A stretch of DNA of 64,000 nt from Galdieria partita (GCA_025991245.1 BQMJ01000075.1:1-64000), one strand, 5' to 3'. Counted from the first letter of the stretch, positions 46,398 through 57,995 are shown. The notes: generated by a model not told the origin, from the letters alone. Made by a program: numbers and translations.

Positions 46398-47875
46398 TTG
46401 AGTAACTTGTGTTTGCATCAAAGTCTCATAATAAGCCAAATACTCATCCGTAGTCATTTGTTTTAAATGTGTTTCCTTCACATCTTTCAATGCAATGAGC
46501 TGACCTTGTACTTGTACCATGACTTGACCATTTTCCATCAGAATGTTGCAAGAATGGATTCCTTCTTCCTCCAATAAACTATTCTCCACAGTTTCTTCAA
46601 ATAATGTATCCTCCTCAGGTTCTTGGGAAGAAAGTAATTCGCTGCCCTCTTCTTTTTCTTTATCAAAAGTCATCAAGTTTCGTTCATTTACTTACCTTTT
46701 GAAGTGGTTTGACTATTTGTTGCTCCAATCAAGGAACGATAATACGCCAAAGAATATTCATCCAACGGTACTTGTTCTAATGATTCACCTCCTCGAGTAT
46801 GCGAGTCTTCCAACTCAACAATCCAATCATTCTCTACAACACCTCGTCCATCTGTATCCTTTCTACTTTCTAGTTCTTTCCCTTCTTCAAACCAAGAAGG
46901 AACATGTTTCAATCCTTGCTTGAACAACTCATTGCCTCCTTGATGACTTGTTCCTTCTTCTGTCGCAACTATTTCTACTTTGACTTGTTCCTCCTTGTGG
47001 TCTTCATCTTTCTTCTCTACAAAAGATGACTGCGTATAATTAGGATGACTGTTATTCCTATGACTGTAAAATTCTTCTCTCAAAGTATCCCAACTGGGCT
47101 GTTCATCAGGATTGTCAGAAATAATCATTCCCAACTGATCAGCATCCAATCCTTCCAGAGGGTGCAAAGGTACTTTTTCTTGTTCTGCCTGAGCAACCAT
47201 TTCTAAAATAGGTCTCAACTCATTCTCCATTCTGGTCTGTAGTTCTTTCACAGTGGCAACTTTCCCTTCCAACTCTACTTCTTCCACCAATCCCTTGCAC
47301 AAAGTATTTCTCACAATGACATTATCACATCGCAAAACACCTTCTGTAGGTACAAAAAGCCTTGCACTATCTAGTGAAGAATAGACTTCTTTACACTTTT
47401 GGCACTGAAAACTTTGATATACGTGTCCCTCTGCCATCATTTCCGTAACTTTTTGTCTCATTCCATCCACACGATATTTAATCACGTCTATTAGATGAAA
47501 ATAGTCAATATACCAAAAGGTTGCTTTTACAGCTCTTTGGTATTCCGTGCTATTCTCATTATTGTTGTTACTTTTGGTAGGTTTCCTTTGTACCCTAACT
47601 TCACACTTTACCAACTTTTGTTCCTGTAGTTGCAACAACAATTTACGAAGTTCTTTGGTTGCTACGTGCAACTTTTTAGATAGCAAGTCTTGTCGTATAC
47701 TAATAATAACAGTTTGCCAACGGGTTTATCAAAGCACTACAATAGGTTACCATAGATACCCTACTTACTATTTTTCTCTTACGAGTGCATCCAATACAAC
47801 AATATACAAGTCTGTATAAAACGCTCTTGCTACAACTCGAACCAAGTCTTCTATTTGCTTTGGAACTTGTGCCAT
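46392..47875 (-). CDS. GTF2E1: Transcription initiation factor IIE subunit alpha
   Basis: Three exons (47875-47769, 47699-46696, 46657-46392; introns 69 and 38 nt) give 458 residues. TFIIE recruits and regulates TFIIH at Pol II promoters. The N-terminal ~100 residues form the winged helix (V-R-V-V-A-R-A-F-Y-T, then I-R-Q-D-L-L-S-K-K-L, then L-R-K-L-L-L-Q-L), followed by W-Y-I-D-Y and a zinc-ribbon start F-Q-C-Q-K-C with Y-S-S-L-D. The second cysteine pair looks altered (R-C-D-N-V, with the next Cys ten residues after the first). The C-terminal half is acidic, as in the family, and ends with a D-E-Y-L-A-Y-Y motif. XPD, another general transcription/TFIIH component, is ~7 kb away. Its start lies 15 bp from that of NAA25. 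Confidence 0.9.
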
Positions 47876-47890
47876 TCAACGCACTTGAGA

Positions 47891-50665
47891 ATGTCGTCCA
47901 AGATGGATCGTAAACTACAAACGATTATGGAAGCTATTCGAGTCCAAAACCTAAAACAAGCCTGGAAACTTGCTATAGGATTGGATCAAAAGAAGCCTGG
48001 ATGGAAAGCACTTGAAGTTTTGAAAGCTGTTATATTGGACAAGTGGGGAAGAACTGAAGAAGCTGACCGAATAGTTGCAGGTTTCTATACAGAGGTGGAT
48101 AGTAATAGTGATTGGCAAGAAGAAGAAACCCTTCAATCTTTACAAGTAAGCATTCAACTGATGAGAATATGTTTTTGTTGAATATTTGTAGTTTTTCTAT
48201 GGTGAACGCAGAGATTGGAGTTCGTTGGCTCAAGTTTATCAACACTTGTGGACCCGCAGTATGAATCATTCTAGTTTGGGAGAAACATGTGTTCTTTATT
48301 ATATAAGAGGGAAGGATTATTCGGAAGCTCAAAAGGCTGCCAATAAGTTGTATCGTTGTTACTCTTCACACTATATGGCGTGGTGGATTCTCTCTCTACT
48401 ATTGCAAGTGAGATAGTTTCTTATGGATGTCGTAATGAGCGAATCATATGAGATATTATTTCTAGGTTCGTTATGAAAAGGCTGATTCGAGGATATTGAT
48501 ATTGGCAGGTAAATTGGGTAACAAATATATTACAGAAAGCCAATCAGTCTCTCCTTCTTTTATTCGTTTGTATATCCTTTTATTGGAACAGTTGAGAGAC
48601 TATGAACAAGCGAAAGAAATAGCAAGACGTTATTTTGACTTATCCAGTGATGTCAAGAAAAAGGATTATATGGAATGTTTTGCCAATCTATGTTATCAAA
48701 ATGGTCAATATGAGGAAGCATTGCAATATTATGAACAACTGATTGTACAACAATTGGAAAACTATCATTATTGGTACATGTGGATGAAATGTCAGATGTG
48801 GATGAAGAGTGATTGTCATTTTGTGGAATCCTATTTAAGAAATATATTGGAACAAACCAATCAATTATTTTCTCGTGCCCAAGTGAATTCACAACAAGTG
48901 ATGGAATGCAAAACTTTACAAAAGAGAACACTTTATATGATTCAGATGGAAGCATGTCGAGAAGAGATCCATTTATGGGAGAAGAAGGGTCTTCAAGTTG
49001 ATTGGATTTCACAAGATTTGTATGCGATTATTCGACAATATTTGAATGATATGTCGAGTCTTCCCTGTTGTTCTACTGATTTGAAAGTATTTGTTTCCCT
49101 TTTGAAACCCAATGAACGAAATCAGTTGTGGGAAGAGTTTCTTCAACCTTTTACTATTCTTTCATCATCCTTACTTTGTTCAAAGGAAAGAATCTTCACT
49201 ACAATAGAACGTCTTTGGATATTATTATCTTTGGAGCCTTTTTCATTGCCATGTATGAATACTTTATTGGATCATTATCATCAATTGTCAAGAGACGATT
49301 TAGTACCTTTTGAACATCAATATGCTGATGGCTTTATTCTCTTGGTTGTCAATCAGTTGCTTTGTAGTCTTGAACGTTGTTGCTCTCCTCGTTATTTATT
49401 ACAAGCCATTCACGTATTAGAACTTGGCAAACAAGCTAGTCCTTATGCCGTGGAGTTGAGATTATTTTTGGTGTTGTTTTATGCTTATTTAGGTTGTTTT
49501 GAAAGAGCAATAGAAGAATGGGATGGAATGGAATTGAAGCATATTCAAACATTGTCGTTGAGTTTCTTATTAGGTCCATTTTTATATCGTTGGTATGATG
49601 TGAATGGAATGCGTTGGTATCATAAGATATTATCGCTGTTTGAAAGAGAACATATAGAAGAGACACCTCAAGGCATCTTTTTAGCTATTCGGCAACAATC
49701 CTATGAAACTGCTTTGGACATTATTCAATTTCAGCACAAAGTGGATCATTCCGAAGTTATGTTATCCTATTCTATCTATTCTTGTCATTTGTTTCTATTT
49801 GATCAACATCGTCATTCTATTCGAAGTGCGAAAGGATTTTCATCGGATTGGCTTCGTCTCGTTGAGATGTGTTATCGTTCACTCTTTATAAGACAATGGA
49901 AGGAAGAAACTTGTCTTTTAGAGGATTTGTATATTTTAGATGATCGTAGTGTTTGGAAGAAAGGTTTAGGAATCATGAATGCAGAGAGTTGGTTGGATAG
50001 TGATGAGATGCGAGTATATCGAGTGAGATTGGAATATATCAATTTACGTCTTTTGTTGTCTTTTCTATTAGGAGAATGGACCAGTCTTCCTCATGGGTGC
50101 GTTGTGTTTTTTGAATCAGCTATTGATTCCATTCCCGAGGACAAGAAGGAGTGTTATGATATGGTTGATTATTGGTATTGTTTTTGGCAATGGATAAGTG
50201 TATTATGTCGTCAAGGAGAAGAAGAATCGACAGGGAATGAATTCTATCAACGATGGTATTCCAAATGGCAATCATTTGTGTCTTGGAAGAAGATGGATGG
50301 AAAAGAGACTTTGGAATATTTTCCTCAACAGTTTCCTAAATGGATATATTATGTTCATCAAATAGGATTGTATGGATTATTGAGTATAGCATATTTGGTG
50401 GATCATAGAAAGCAGTCTTCGGTAAGTCGTTCTCATGAGTTGTTTGGTTGGTGTTGATTTCATCTAGTCCATCTTGGTGGATGATTGGATCACTCCATGT
50501 CGAACGGGGGTGATGGAATGGCAAAGTGCGTTGCAAGTGATTCTTTCAACTCCAGTGGATGAGAAATATCGTTTATTGGCTAAAACATATACTGAAAAAG
50601 TACAACAGTTACAACAAGACATACAATATCTATCCAAACTGTATAAAACTCTCCATCCTACTTGA
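47891..50665 (+). CDS. NAA25: NatB auxiliary subunit NAA25 (Mdm20)
   Basis: Four exons (47891-48145, 48192-48407, 48466-50421, 50468-50665) give 874 residues. NAA25 is the ribosome-anchoring partner of NAA20 in the NatB N-terminal acetyltransferase. Seen: N-terminal TPR-like helical repeats (D-R-K-L-Q-T-I-M-E-A-I, then A-L-E-V-L-K-A-V-I-L, then Y-M-A-W-W-I-L-S-L-L-L-Q) and the family signature L-P-C-C-S-T-D-L-K-V-F-V-S-L-L near residue 355-370. The remainder is alpha-helical and rich in W, Y and L. A second in-frame ATG 12 bases downstream (M-D-R-K-L) would serve equally well. The coding sequence overlaps the 3' end of TMEM242 by 8 nt. Confidence 0.88.
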
Positions 50666-51298
50666 ACTCATCTTGGCTACTTTCTTGGTTTTCACTCCAA
50701 CCCTTTTTGGTTTTGCGCGCCAACCACTTCCCTACGCTGGCCTCTTGAAACCTTTGTTGCCAATTCTGCCACTGAGTTGGAATAGTGTTGTTGCCAGTAT
50801 CTCGTATTCTATTCAATACAGGTTGCAATTGTTGTTCCATCAAGGCTCTCTTTTCGGGTACCCAAACTCTCAACTTTTCTACCCACTCTTCCACACTATT
50901 CACTTGCGCCACTTTATGGATGGTATAGACTCCTGCTACTGCAAACATACCACATAAACAAGTACCATATAACAATGCTTTGGAAGCCTAAATATGACAA
51001 TGGAATGAACAAAGAATATCAAGACGAGCAAACAATATCTTACTAGACGAAAGCCTTCTGCTCTAGCAGCCATCATCGCTTCAGGTGTCCTTTCTTCTGT
51101 CACACTAGGTGGAGGAGGTTTTGTTACTCCAGAGACAACCGTACCTGCAGCTAAACCCACTGTAAACAATCCTAAACCACCATAAAAGAACGGTTTGGCA
51201 TAATCTTTAGGGTCGAAAGGAAACTCAATATTGGCAAGCTCTTCCCAACTAGGAAGTTGGTCGTCCGAGTCTTGAGGAGGTTCACTGTCATGACCCAT
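50658..51298 (-). CDS. TMEM242: TMEM242-like mitochondrial inner-membrane protein
   Basis: Two exons (51298-51044 and 50987-50658, 56-nt intron) give 194 residues. Two membrane segments are visible: G-G-L-G-L-F-T-V-G-L-A-A-G-T-V-V-S-G (around 40-60) and L-L-Y-G-T-C-L-C-G-M-F-A-V-A-G-V (around 90-110), separated by a polar loop with A-R-A-E-G-F-R-L-A-S-K-A. This matches TMEM242, which in human cells helps assemble the ATP synthase c-ring and complex I. The acidic N-terminus and charged C-terminal tail are longer than in human (~141 residues). The start codon lies inside the first codons of SPRING1 on the other strand, and no other in-frame ATG exists upstream. Confidence 0.78.
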
Positions 51299-51900
51299 TC
51301 TTTCGTGTGGCGAGTGCTGTTGTGTGATCTTATCTGTGGATGGCTGTTGTATAAGAGTTATCTCGATTCCGTGTATACAAGAAAGCAATGGGAAACCAAA
51401 GCTGCTGCACTTTTATGGCAAACCAATAGTCAACACTCCCATTCCTTTCTTCAAGGGTTTCAGCAACTTGTGGTTTGTAGAAATACTAAAATAGGTCCTC
51501 ATCGAATCACGGACGACTGGGGTAAGCAAAAATACTTTCTATTCTCTGAAATATCGACTCTTCAGGTTACACTTGTCGGGTCAATCAATCCTTTCGGGGT
51601 TGCTGCTTCTGGAAGCCTTTACATCCGCTTCCATTCTCTTGTCACGGCTGCTCTTGGGACGTTCGATGTTGTCATCACTTTGAATATTGTGTTGCTTGCT
51701 GTATGGGAGTAGAAAAAACTGTGGAAAAACCAAACAAAAATGTTGTCGACCCTTTTGCAACTTGTATTCAGTCTTGTCGTACTCGTTCTCAACACTTGTT
51801 ACATGAAAATACATATACAAGCAACTGGACTTTTTGTTTTGGTACAGAAATACCACAAAATGAGTCCAATCCTCAATTCTCGTTTATGAGAAAACTCTAA
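51290..51900 (+). CDS. SPRING1: SPRING1-like (C12orf49 family) Golgi membrane protein
   Basis: Two exons (51290-51521 and 51566-51900, 44-nt intron) give 188 residues; the human protein has 205. A single N-terminal membrane anchor (V-L-L-C-D-L-I-C-G-W-L-L) is followed by a cysteine-rich domain matching the family. I-T-D-D-W-G-Y-T-C sits at the splice junction, then G-C-C and C-H-G-C. F-E-Y-C-V-A-C-C, C-I-Q-S-C-R-T-R-S-Q and H-E-N-T-Y come next, with C-F-G-T-E near the end. In animals this protein supports site-1 protease and SREBP processing. In an alga the deeper, shared role is probably protease maturation or Golgi trafficking (inference). The stop overlaps the PPR gene's stop by 4 nt. Confidence 0.88.
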
Positions 51901-54002
51901 ACATGATTCGCTTTCATGAGCATATCGAGTACCTCCTTTCTAGGATCTTGTGCTCTCTTATGATCAACAAAAAGGGAAGCGTTCATGGGACAAGTATCTA
52001 GTTTCTTCGTTTCATTGCGATATCCAACTTGTTCAATATACGACTTTAAAATGGAAACCAATCCCGGTGAATGTTTCATGCAAGAATCTCGTAACCTCTT
52101 CAAGGCATCCAATCGTTCTCCATGACTAGCCACTAAATAATGTTCCGAATGTTCATCTCGAATCACTCGAACAGACTTGCCAATATTCAACCAAAAATCT
52201 TGAAACCCGGCTTCTCTTAATAAATCCAACGCTTTATGAGGATATCCCAACTCGGAATACATGCAAACGGCTGCCAAGATCGCGGGCTCATTCCATTCTA
52301 TTCCACACTGCTTCATCTCTAGCAGAGCCTCTTCAACTCGTTCCGCAGTCGATCCTTTTTCCAAAATGTATCGCGCCCATGCTCGATAATAACAACCTTT
52401 GGTTCGGTTGATATGAAAAGGTAATCGAGAATCTCGACTCATTTCATGCAACAGCTTGAAAGAATCTTCAATACGACCAGACAAAAGACAAACATCCAAA
52501 TAACGCTCTTTCACACCATATAAATGACGAGAATCAATAGCCAGCTGATGACCTTCTTCTATATATTCATCTGCCAAGGCAACGATTTCATCACGTTGAC
52601 TAGAGCAATGGTCTTGTTCCAACGATTGGAATTGCTTTCGATATTGTTTCAAACCTTGTTTAAATGAAAGAAAGAGAAGAAACCAATCATGAATACTGGG
52701 AAGTGTATGACGTGGTAAACTACGCAATCCTTCATAGATATGTACAGCTCGATCATATATACCTTGCTTTCCATAAGCACGAAGAAGATGAAAACGACCA
52801 CGATATCCTAAAGGAATATCCTCAGCTATCGCTTCTTGGTAAAAGGTTTCTGCTGACTGGGCATCGTTACAATTGGCAGCACAAAATATCAAGGATGAAT
52901 AAACAGAACCACTGGCAACCTTTTCTTGGCCTTGTGGAAAACAACGAAATATTTCTTTGGCTCTCATCATGTCCTCCAAGTAACCACAAGCTTGTATAGC
53001 TACATCATATGTCACACAATCCGGTTCTAAACCACGAAGACGCATGTGATCAAACACTTCCAACGTTCGACGATAATCGCCCCCATCCAATAACCCTTTC
53101 ATAAAAGCTGTCCATATAACAACATCATGGCCATGAGAAATATAATGAAGCTTCTTTTGAAACTCATCCGAAAACTTGGCAACTGTTAAAGCTGCAGGTT
53201 TGTTCCCATTCCGTTTCTTTTTCAATCCTTTCTTATCATTCTTAGAGAGCATGGAATGATCAGTTGGCACAGGAAACTGTACATCTCGAAATTGACGATG
53301 CATCAACAACTCTAGTGTACTGGCAATATCTCCTTGTTTCATTAAACTCGTTACCAGAGTGCATAACAGAGTATTATCCAGAGGATAACCACAAGCTTCC
53401 ACCTTTTTCAACACGCCAAACAACTCTTCTGTATTTCCTACTCGAGAATACGCAAATGCCAAGGAATAATAAACTTCCATGTTTGGACGAATACCCAAAA
53501 GTTCCATCCTTTCCAATACGGAAGAAATATCCTCATGCTTTCCTATCAAGCCTAAAGTGCGAATACGTAGGGCAAAAGAACTTGTACTAGGTATAAAACG
53601 AGAAGACCACTTTTCCAACGCCAAATAGGGATCCAAATAGCCTGAAAAAGCAATCTTGCTGCCTGCTCTACGACCATATAGCTTCTTCGCAGACTCGGGA
53701 ACTACCAAATCAATACAATCCGCTTCTATACGCTCTGAAGTTAACGCTTCATATAACTTGTTCGTTTCCACCAACGAAGAAGCTGCTTCATCTCCCTTGT
53801 CTTCCCCTTTCTTCGAAAGTTGCAACAGTGAATCCACGCCACGGACTCCTAACGTCGACGAAGAATCCACCTTTTTTCCTACACCCTTAAAAGACGATTT
53901 TGAAGATAGGTTCATCCTTCCAAGTTGAACTCTCATATATTGTACAAGCACCCTGTCTAAACTTTGACAGAGTAGTAGGGTTGATCCTATCTTGCCCCCC
54001 AT
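51897..54002 (-). CDS. Pentatricopeptide repeat (PPR) protein
   Basis: Intronless, 701 residues from the ATG at 54002. A longer in-frame reading to 54137 adds 45 hydrophobic residues that look non-coding. About ten PPR-like units are seen, for example V-Y-Y-S-L-A-F-A-Y-S-R-V-G-N-T-E-E, then T-L-V-T-S-L-M-K-Q-G-D, then W-T-A-F-M-K-G-L-L-D-G-G-D, then V-T-Y-D-V-A-I-Q-A-C-G, then H-L-L-R-A-Y-G-K-Q-G. PPR proteins bind organelle RNA in a sequence-specific way. The N-terminus (M-G-G-K-I-G-S-T-L-L-L-C-Q-S-L-D-R-V) is basic and amphipathic enough for an organelle presequence; which organelle cannot be told. No DYW, SMR or other C-terminal domain is evident. The target RNA is unknown. Confidence 0.85.
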   Translation of the reverse strand: MGGKIGSTLLLCQSLDRVLVQYMRVQLGRMNLSSKSSFKGVGKKVDSSSTLGVRGVDSLLQLSKKGEDKGDEAASSLVETNKLYEALTSERIEADCIDLVVPESAKKLYGRRAGSKIAFSGYLDPYLALEKWSSRFIPSTSSFALRIRTLGLIGKHEDISSVLERMELLGIRPNMEVYYSLAFAYSRVGNTEELFGVLKKVEACGYPLDNTLLCTLVTSLMKQGDIASTLELLMHRQFRDVQFPVPTDHSMLSKNDKKGLKKKRNGNKPAALTVAKFSDEFQKKLHYISHGHDVVIWTAFMKGLLDGGDYRRTLEVFDHMRLRGLEPDCVTYDVAIQACGYLEDMMRAKEIFRCFPQGQEKVASGSVYSSLIFCAANCNDAQSAETFYQEAIAEDIPLGYRGRFHLLRAYGKQGIYDRAVHIYEGLRSLPRHTLPSIHDWFLLFLSFKQGLKQYRKQFQSLEQDHCSSQRDEIVALADEYIEEGHQLAIDSRHLYGVKERYLDVCLLSGRIEDSFKLLHEMSRDSRLPFHINRTKGCYYRAWARYILEKGSTAERVEEALLEMKQCGIEWNEPAILAAVCMYSELGYPHKALDLLREAGFQDFWLNIGKSVRVIRDEHSEHYLVASHGERLDALKRLRDSCMKHSPGLVSILKSYIEQVGYRNETKKLDTCPMNASLFVDHKRAQDPRKEVLDMLMKANHV

Positions 54003-54781
54003 TTTTTGATAAATTGAATAAGGGTATATCGAAATGAAGATGGCTTCAACAATTTTCGGAGAATGTGGAATCACAGTCTGAAAAAATTGACCATAGTATT
54101 TCAAACAAAAGGTTGTAAAATAACTAAAAAAAGTCACAATAGAATATGGGTCATATTCCCTTTTAATTCACAAGAAGAAAATTTCGCACTTTCGAGATTA
54201 AACAAAAAAATTCAACAACTGTTGAGACAATTTGCGTTGCAAACAGAATGACTATAAATAAGTAATGTAACTTTGATATTCATCTGCACAAGATTCTTCG
54301 ATTCTTGTCACGAATGCTAAAGCAACAAGTGTCATATAAATATAATTGTAAAATAGAGCACTGTCATCAAACAAAGACTCCACTAATCATGTTTTGCAAA
54401 AAAAAATAAGACTCATCTCTCTATGACTACATATACAAACCGAATGGCTGGTCAACGAAGTACTTTCCATACGTTGTGGATAAGGAGTATTTTTGGGAGA
54501 ATGAATGTAAACTGAATTAATTAAAAAAGGCACCAAAAAATATGAGAAATGATTCTGGTAGTAGTGTATTAATTGTGTGTGCGATAAAAAATTAAATTTC
54601 AACACAAGCTAATTTTATGGCTCAATAAATTAAATTAACTTTGTCATTAAATAATTTATGTTTAAAAATAATATGTTCACAAACCAAACACCCTATCTTT
54701 CTGCTCCTCCAGAGCAAAAATTAAAAAGGCAATTTGCTGAAATAAAAATACAAGCTTTCTTGTTATTCGACAACTGATTTG
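54003..54781. other. 779-bp intergenic stretch, very AT-rich
   Basis: This is the largest gap in the gene-dense half, between the PPR start and the XPD stop. It is A/T-rich with stops in all frames and holds the second copy of the 33-nt repeat (54474-54506). It carries the PPR promoter and, presumably, the XPD 3' end. No tRNA or other RNA gene is recognised. Confidence 0.5.
54474..54506 (+). repeat. 33-nt dispersed repeat, copy 2
   Basis: Matches 10199-10231 in the same orientation with one difference; 27 consecutive bases are identical (54480-54506 against 10205-10231). It is more than 44 kb away, in a gap between housekeeping genes. The flanking bases on both sides are unrelated to copy 1. 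Confidence 0.7.
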
Positions 54782-57700
54782 CTACTTTACGAGAGCTTGA
54801 CTTGCCATTTCGAGCAGAAACTGTTTGATCTTAGTGAGAGCTGTTTCTATGTCGATGTAAATTTGATCTTCACTTAAGAATTGCAAGATCCATCGAGGCA
54901 ACTTCGTAATTTTGTCATATCTCGCATAGCGACTTTAATTCATGAGTTGAATGAGTATTTATATATAAAGGTTCGTTTACCGATCTGCGAACACCATTAT
55001 TCCGTAATCGGACTTGTTACGAATGACTCTCCCGGCGCACTGTGCTGCTTGTCTCATTGCATCAAAAACTATTTTTTGGTTCAGTAAGGACCTACGAAAG
55101 CAAAAATGTTCATACCTAAAAAGTCATTTTCCATAATTTGAAATCTTTCTCTAAGATATCGTAATCTTGCTTTTAGTTCTCTTGATTCTGTATACTGAAA
55201 CGGCATCTAAAAACGAATACGAGTGAGAGACTGAAGGTATTGTTTTCGATAACCTACTCCAAAGAGCACGACACATCGGCCATAGTGATGATCGAAATCA
55301 ATACCTTCAGCAGCCTTTCCTCTTGCCACTGAAAGGAATATGGCCCCTCGCTAAATTTTTCATGTTGAAAAGGTCATCATCATGAGGAAACATTATTTCC
55401 AACTTACCCCTATATCACAAGCTGTTCGAAAATTGCGCAATGCGAGGGAAGATTCTGCGCTATCACTAGTTTCTATAAACAACAATTTCATAGTTTGTAG
55501 CTCATCCAACAAGTTGTTTTCTTTCCACACATCCAAAGCAAGCTCCATATATTCATAACTTGGAAAGAAACCAACGATACCATCTGGAACAACTTTACTG
55601 ATTTCGATCAATATCCTACCATAACTTTTCGGCACTTGTAATTCACCTATTCTTGTTTACACACACACAAAAAAAGCAAGTAGTGAGTGTAATCTATCAC
55701 CTCGTTGGTTGAACTTGGAAGTCAATAAAACTCTGTCTTCTCCCATTCCTATGATCAAAGGCAACACACATCTTCTACTGATAGACATATTGAAACTTGC
55801 AGTAATAGCCGCTCTGTAATCGTAAGCAAAATGCACCCATGGAAACGACAATCATACCGAAAATTTAACATTCTAGGATAAAAATCCAACGGACTCAACG
55901 TTCCTGAAGTAATAACCACGTTTCGGAATTTGCGTGTTACGGGCATCATAGCTAAACTGGCATCCAAGCAAGCGAGTTGCAGAACGGGCGATGACCAAGC
56001 ATGGCTTTTGATTTCGAAAGGTTCTACGATGATAGCAAAACCCTGAAAAAGGAATGATATATCATGGCATCGAAGAGATAGCAAGCTCACGTACACTGGA
56101 ATAAGTAGAAGCAATGGTAATCAATTCAGCAACGGAATCCAAGGAACGAAATCGTGACCAATCACCTATTTCTAGGGTTCTGAGTAATGATGATAAGCGA
56201 TCCGACGTGAAACGGAAACTTTTGACATCGACTGGGCATTGTTGACTCAATTCCTAACCAAAAGCATAAGAATCGAAAGAGTTGCTTTCTTTCATTACTT
56301 GAAGGAATTTTGTATGGGTCATCTCCAAAGCTTCTGGACGGTTCAACAAGTTCTATTATATCCATCCATTTGAACTTGGACTCGACGCAAAAAAAGAGTC
56401 AACATACTTTGAGATAGGCTATCAACGACTGTAAATAGGCGATGAAGTGTTCTGCTTTCCGAATACTTGGGGGAACTGTTTCTTCCAAGGTTTGATGCAC
56501 ATCATGAATACTCGGTTGGGACATTTCCCAGTCACTTGCACTATTTCATCGTCACAAGCGACGCAACTTGCTGCTTTTCTTACTTGAAAGAAGATGAAAC
56601 CAGCCAGTGATGAATCGTTTGACCTTGCGTCAAGTTTTGATATTCTTGCTGTAGCATCGCAAAACTTTGGCCTTTGGCACTAGCTATTCGATTGGCTAAA
56701 TACATCGCTGCACTATGTAGTGTAGGTAACGAATATCTATCAAGTGCGTCCAATCCTTACTTGTTGGCATCATCGATAGTACTTGTATTCACCCACACCG
56801 ACAATGCTTCAATACAAACATTGTCGATATTGTGAGCTTCATCAAACACCACAATAGCATCTTGCGGCAACTCTCGTGATACTAACTGTGACACCTAAAT
56901 ATCATATTTGTGATGGTCTCACAACAACGAAGGATTATCACGCCCGCTCCTACCTTTGGATCCAACAAGTAATGATACGAATAGACAACCAAGTTGGCAA
57001 ACGCTAACAGTTTTCGTGCGTAGAAATAAGGGCACCAACCGTTTCGTTCGCCCCAACGTCTCCAATCTTGTATGGAATATACACCTGAAGGAATCATCAT
57101 TTCGTCCATCTGATGGGGCATAGGATATGCTCAATATGTACGTGCGTATGGATAGCTACGTGCCTGTTGTTCTAAGCATTCATAAAAGGGACACTGCGGG
57201 ATCGATGGATCCGCCTTTGCTTTCTCTCTTATCCAACTGGCAGTTAGTGAGCGACAACGACCATCCACCATAAAGCCTTCTCCATAGGAAAAGACTTGCT
57301 CGTTCAAACACAAATGTTTCCTATCCACAGCAGTTTGCTCTTTCTCTTACGCAAACATTCTTCTTCGCTTACCTTGAAGCTAAACCAACACACAGGAAAT
57401 GACCATCCATCACTCTTTCTTGCTGTAAACAATGATACAGTATGTTCGCTTCTTCCATCACTTTTTCCATTTCTTCTACCGTTCTGGTACAATAAATAAT
57501 TTTACGCACCTGTACATCCCATAAAATGAACATAAAAGAGCCGTTCAAGATACTTACAGTGGGTTGGGTTTGAAGGAGGTAGGAAGTTAACAAGGATAAA
57601 AGAGTGATCGTTTTGCCAGTGCCTGAAGGCATCTCCAATACGACGTGTCCTTTGGCATCCAACGCCTTCTTTAGTTGAGTCATATACGATAACTTTGCAG

Positions 57701-57798
57701 TGTCAGTACTCAAGAATGGAACAACTTGTGCCTACTTGTTCTGGATATACATGCGGATAAGGAAAATAGATATCCAAACCATCCAACTGGAACTTCAT
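54782..57798 (-). CDS. XPD: TFIIH helicase XPD (Rad3 / ERCC2)
   Basis: A gene of about a dozen short exons from ATG 57798 (exon 1 57798-57736, exon 2 57692-57558, exon 3 57509-57373, exon 4 from 57320) to the stop at 54782. XPD is the 5'-3' DNA helicase of TFIIH, used in nucleotide excision repair and promoter opening. Diagnostic parts, in order: [11 protein letters not shown], the Walker A site E-M-P-S-G-T-G-K-T, and cysteines of the 4Fe-4S domain ([22 protein letters not shown]). [12 protein letters not shown], the DEAH box [33 protein letters not shown] and [10 protein letters not shown] follow. The inner exon borders are not all resolved here. Some introns may be near 30 nt. Confidence 0.95.
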
Positions 57799-57879
57799 GA
57801 AAGAAGGGTGAAAATGGATTTTATTGTGAAAAGTTGCGTGAAAGTGGAAAACATTTTGTCTTCCACACACAACAACCAA

Positions 57880-57995
57880 TACACAAACACATACATCCAT
57901 CATGTATATCATCACACACATACACACACACACACATTCACACAAAGAGAGAGACATAATAGACATTTTCCAATCATATATATATATATCAGCCT
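57880..57995. repeat. Microsatellite cluster
   Basis: Runs of CA/CACA (57888-57945), a short GA run and an AT run (57977-57990) lie in the 275-bp gap between the start of XPD and the end of the HECT ligase gene. Simple-sequence DNA of this kind is absent from the other gaps here. Confidence 0.85.

Noticed and set aside
52664-53590. + strand frames of 108-111 codons within the PPR gene
   Set aside because: Antisense shadows; the - strand repeats explain the sequence.
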